A program made the translations under genes and the position numbers. Below the pieces are notes generated by a model. The model had not been told where the DNA came from, searched no databases, and saw only the letters and a program-made list of their open reading frames with translations. From Candidatus Hodarchaeota archaeon (GTDB taxonomy: Archaea > Asgardarchaeota > Heimdallarchaeia > Hodarchaeales > Hodarchaeaceae), in contig JAEOTU010000080.1 of NCBI GenBank assembly GCA_016839665.1, forward strand, positions 1 to 15,514: a stretch of DNA of 15,514 bases, given 5' to 3'. This document shows, piece after piece, positions 13,832 through 15,514 of this stretch; positions within the stretch are counted from its first letter, which is position 1; each line of letters starts with the position of its first letter.

Positions 13832-13845
13832 CCTCAGAGGTTTCT
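13819..13845. repeat. Short palindrome at the CDP-alcohol transferase stop codon
   Basis: AACCTCAGAGGTT spans the stop codon of the CDP-alcohol transferase gene and is symmetric around one base. It lies upstream of the next gene in the same unit. It may be a weak RNA hairpin that affects expression of the second gene, or chance. Confidence 0.25.
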
Positions 13846-13864
13846 AATTTCAAGTTGAGTAATA

Positions 13865-14542
13865 ATGCCCAAGGACTTGCTAGATGAAATAAATACAGAT
13901 CAATTCAGAGAGAATCTTATAAAATACACAAGAAAGGCTTTTCAGATGCTTCCTGAATTAGAAAAACCAAGGATACTTGATATTGGTTGTGGTTCGGGTG
14001 TTGTAACTATTGAATTGGCAAAGTTGAGTGATGGTGAAATATTAGGAATAGATATTGACCAATCCGTCCTAGATACACTTAATAGAAATGTCAAAGAAGA
14101 AGGCTTTTCAGATCGAATGAAAAGTTTGAAATGCTCTATATTTGAAATCGATTTCCCAGACAAAAGCTTTGAGATCGTTTGGGCAGAGGGATTACAATTC
14201 ATTGATTTTGAAATGAGGCTTAAAGAGTGGAAAAGGCTACTCACAACCAATGGATTCTTGGTTCTTCATGATGGCATTAGAGACATGTCTGATAAACTTA
14301 GAATTATCCCTAGATGTGGTTATAGACTAATCGAGTATTTTTTGTTGCCTGAGGATGCCTGGTGGACAGAATATTATTCTCCACTGGAAAGACGACTCAA
14401 GGAATTGCGTCGAAAATACAATGATGTTCCAGAAGCTCTTAAAATATTCAAAAACTATGAGAAAGAGATAGATATGGTCAAAAAGAATCCTAAAGATTCT
14501 CGTTCAGTGTTTTATATAATGCAGAAGTTATCATCTAACTAA
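13865..14542 (+). CDS. Class I SAM-dependent methyltransferase
   Basis: A 225-residue soluble Rossmann methyltransferase. Motif I is RILDIGCGSGVV (36-47), the ribose-binding acidic residue is in GIDID (61-65), and motif IV/post-I is DFPDKSFEIVWAEGLQFI. The C-terminal part LPEDAWWTEYYSPLERRLKE (141-160) is aromatic-rich and probably forms the substrate pocket. The subfamily is not certain: related enzymes methylate small molecules, quinones or phospholipid amines. The ATG at 13865 is 33 bases after the CDP-alcohol transferase gene on the same strand, so co-transcription is likely and a head-group methylation role is plausible but inferred. It ends 74 bases from the convergent surface-protein gene. 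Confidence 0.85.
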   Translation: MPKDLLDEINTDQFRENLIKYTRKAFQMLPELEKPRILDIGCGSGVVTIELAKLSDGEILGIDIDQSVLDTLNRNVKEEGFSDRMKSLKCSIFEIDFPDKSFEIVWAEGLQFIDFEMRLKEWKRLLTTNGFLVLHDGIRDMSDKLRIIPRCGYRLIEYFLLPEDAWWTEYYSPLERRLKELRRKYNDVPEALKIFKNYEKEIDMVKKNPKDSRSVFYIMQKLSSN

Positions 14543-14605
14543 GAGAAGATTCGTGCACGTTCTTATAAGCAGTAATCACGAAATAGTTTTCTCTTGAAAA
14601 AAAAG

Positions 14606-14630
14606 AAAAGAGAGATTTACTCTCTCTTTT
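14606..14630. terminator. Hairpin between convergent genes
   Basis: AAAAGAGAGA (14606-14615) pairs perfectly with TCTCTCTTTT (14621-14630) around a 5-base loop. It follows the methyltransferase stop at 14542 and overlaps the last codons and stop of the minus-strand gene ending at 14617. It can serve as a terminator for the plus strand and perhaps both. Confidence 0.5.
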
Positions 14631-15514
14631 TATATTGCAGCATTATTGTAGAAATCAATATCAAAACTAAAAGAGAGATTGTAAAACCAGGAGTACTGCT
14701 AGCTGTTGTACTAGTTGTTATTGCCTCTACTTCTTCCTCTGCGATTGTCCAGAGACTAAAATGAGTTGTGTTACAATAGAGTGTATTTCCTTCTAACCAC
14801 TGATATTTAGGTGCTTCCCAGGCATCAGAGGATTCGTTATAAAACATAAACTTAAGCTTTTCCATGTTTTTAATACCTAATTGATTTTTTATTTGATTTG
14901 TAAATGCGTAGGAAAGATTTGCTTGAATCTGAGCAGAATTGTTTATTTCGATAGCAATGGTTTGTGTACGAATCTGATGTTTTTGTTGCGCCATAAGTTT
15001 AGGGGATTTCTCATATTCAGTCATTGAGATCTCGGAACTAAGATTTAATTTCAGTTGTAAGGAAAAACCGCTTTGTGTCTGGATTTGGTACTGTTGTCCA
15101 GCTTGAACGCTAAATCCTGTACCATTCTGGGAATTAAATGGTGTTCCTGGGGTAGGATTTTGTTGAGGAGTTTCTGTGCTTTCTGGTGAGAGAATTGTCC
15201 AAATACTGAAATGAGTTGTGTTACAGAGAACAGTGGCTCCTTCAGGTGTTATTTCAACCCAATTTTGATCAGTGTATTGCCATTGAAGCTTGGTAGTGTT
15301 ATAGAATGCCCATCTGAAGGTTGAAACATTACCAAGACCAGTTAGTTCATTATTGGTATAGTTCTTGAACAAAGTTGCATTCATGGAAACAGTCCCATTA
15401 AGTTCTAAGTGCATGTACCGATTGACAGCCCGAGTTTGGTTTGGTAACGGGCCTGTAGGGTTTGTCTCTGATTCATTGATCTGAAGCTTAACGCTTTCAT
15501 TTGTCTGGATTCGA
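14617..15514 (-). CDS. Surface protein, C-terminal part, with archaeosortase-type tail
   Basis: The frame stays open from the stop at 14617 to the right edge, giving 298 residues. An internal Met at 15414 is not the true start, since coding continues upstream, so the 5' end is missing. The protein is extracellular in character: Ser/Thr/Asn-rich, with about fifteen N-glycosylation sequons (NES, NQT, NGT, NAT, NTT and others). A module ending in CNTTHFSxWTI occurs twice (coding at about 14740-14860 and 15190-15320), each preceded by a Trp- and Tyr-rich segment. The C-terminus is a Thr/Ser linker, then TPGFTISLLVLILISTIMLQ and YKKRE. That is the PGF, hydrophobic helix and basic tail layout of PGF-CTERM or Heimdall-CTERM signals processed by archaeosortases. 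The function is likely cell-surface or S-layer associated; no enzyme domain is visible. Confidence 0.8.
   Translation of the reverse strand, partial: RIQTNESVKLQINESETNPTGPLPNQTRAVNRYMHLELNGTVSMNATLFKNYTNNELTGLGNVSTFRWAFYNTTKLQWQYTDQNWVEITPEGATVLCNTTHFSIWTILSPESTETPQQNPTPGTPFNSQNGTGFSVQAGQQYQIQTQSGFSLQLKLNLSSEISMTEYEKSPKLMAQQKHQIRTQTIAIEINNSAQIQANLSYAFTNQIKNQLGIKNMEKLKFMFYNESSDAWEAPKYQWLEGNTLYCNTTHFSLWTIAEEEVEAITTSTTASSTPGFTISLLVLILISTIMLQYKKRE
14743..15225 (-). repeat. Pair of direct repeats inside the surface-protein gene
   Basis: About 32 bases at 14743-14774 and 15194-15225 match closely and share an exact 17-base core, AAATGAGTTGTGTTACA on the plus strand (14758-14774 and 15209-15225). 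They encode the repeated CNTTHFSxWTI end of a duplicated module, so this is an ancient internal duplication rather than a mobile repeat. Confidence 0.6.

Noticed and set aside
1..15514. tRNA, rRNA or CRISPR array
   Set aside because: No TPsiC-like arm with cloverleaf context, no rRNA-like conserved blocks and no regularly spaced direct repeats were seen on either strand.

Overview
The window looks like an AT-rich archaeal chromosome segment. Transcription signals are archaeal: TTTAAATA- or TTTATAAA-type TATA boxes, GGAGG-type ribosome binding sites and one apparently leaderless gene. An extracellular protein at the right edge ends in an archaeosortase-type C-terminus (Pro-Gly-Phe, hydrophobic helix, basic tail). 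That tail, together with the gene families present, fits an Asgard archaeon of Heimdallarchaeia type, but this lineage call is an inference and no rRNA or ribosomal protein gene is present to anchor it. I see no tRNA, CRISPR array or complete mobile element.

Left part (1-4668): a lysine-rich partial gene leaves the left edge. Next comes a small ribbon-helix-helix-like protein with a perfect 16-bp palindrome at its promoter, a structured non-coding gap, and a divergent kinase-fold-like protein. These are followed by a TPR protein, a decayed gene remnant, an eight-helix membrane protein with a C-terminal zinc ribbon, and a DUF72 protein. Middle (4781-7758): three plus-strand genes encode a VOC/methylmalonyl-CoA epimerase-like protein, a calcineurin-like phosphoesterase and a lipoamide-dehydrogenase-type flavoprotein disulfide reductase.

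The most interesting part is 7926-14542. Two divergent nucleotidyltransferases of the LicC/PntC (phosphocholine or 2-aminoethylphosphonate cytidylyltransferase) type share an intergenic promoter region. The minus-strand one carries an extra N-terminal domain and is followed by an ICMT/PEMT-type membrane methyltransferase and an overlapping cysteine-rich membrane protein. The plus-strand one is followed by a GlpT-like organophosphate:phosphate antiporter that keeps both phosphate-binding arginines. Beyond a convergent GYD-domain gene come a CDP-alcohol phosphatidyltransferase and a soluble SAM methyltransferase. Together these genes read like a pathway that imports or makes a phospho-alcohol, activates it with CTP, transfers it to a membrane lipid and N- or O-methylates it: a Kennedy-like polar head-group pathway in an archaeon. 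The substrate is not fixed by the sequence.

Right edge (14617-15514, minus): the C-terminal part of a heavily N-glycosylatable surface protein with a duplicated module and a C-terminal sorting signal. Its 5' end lies outside the window.
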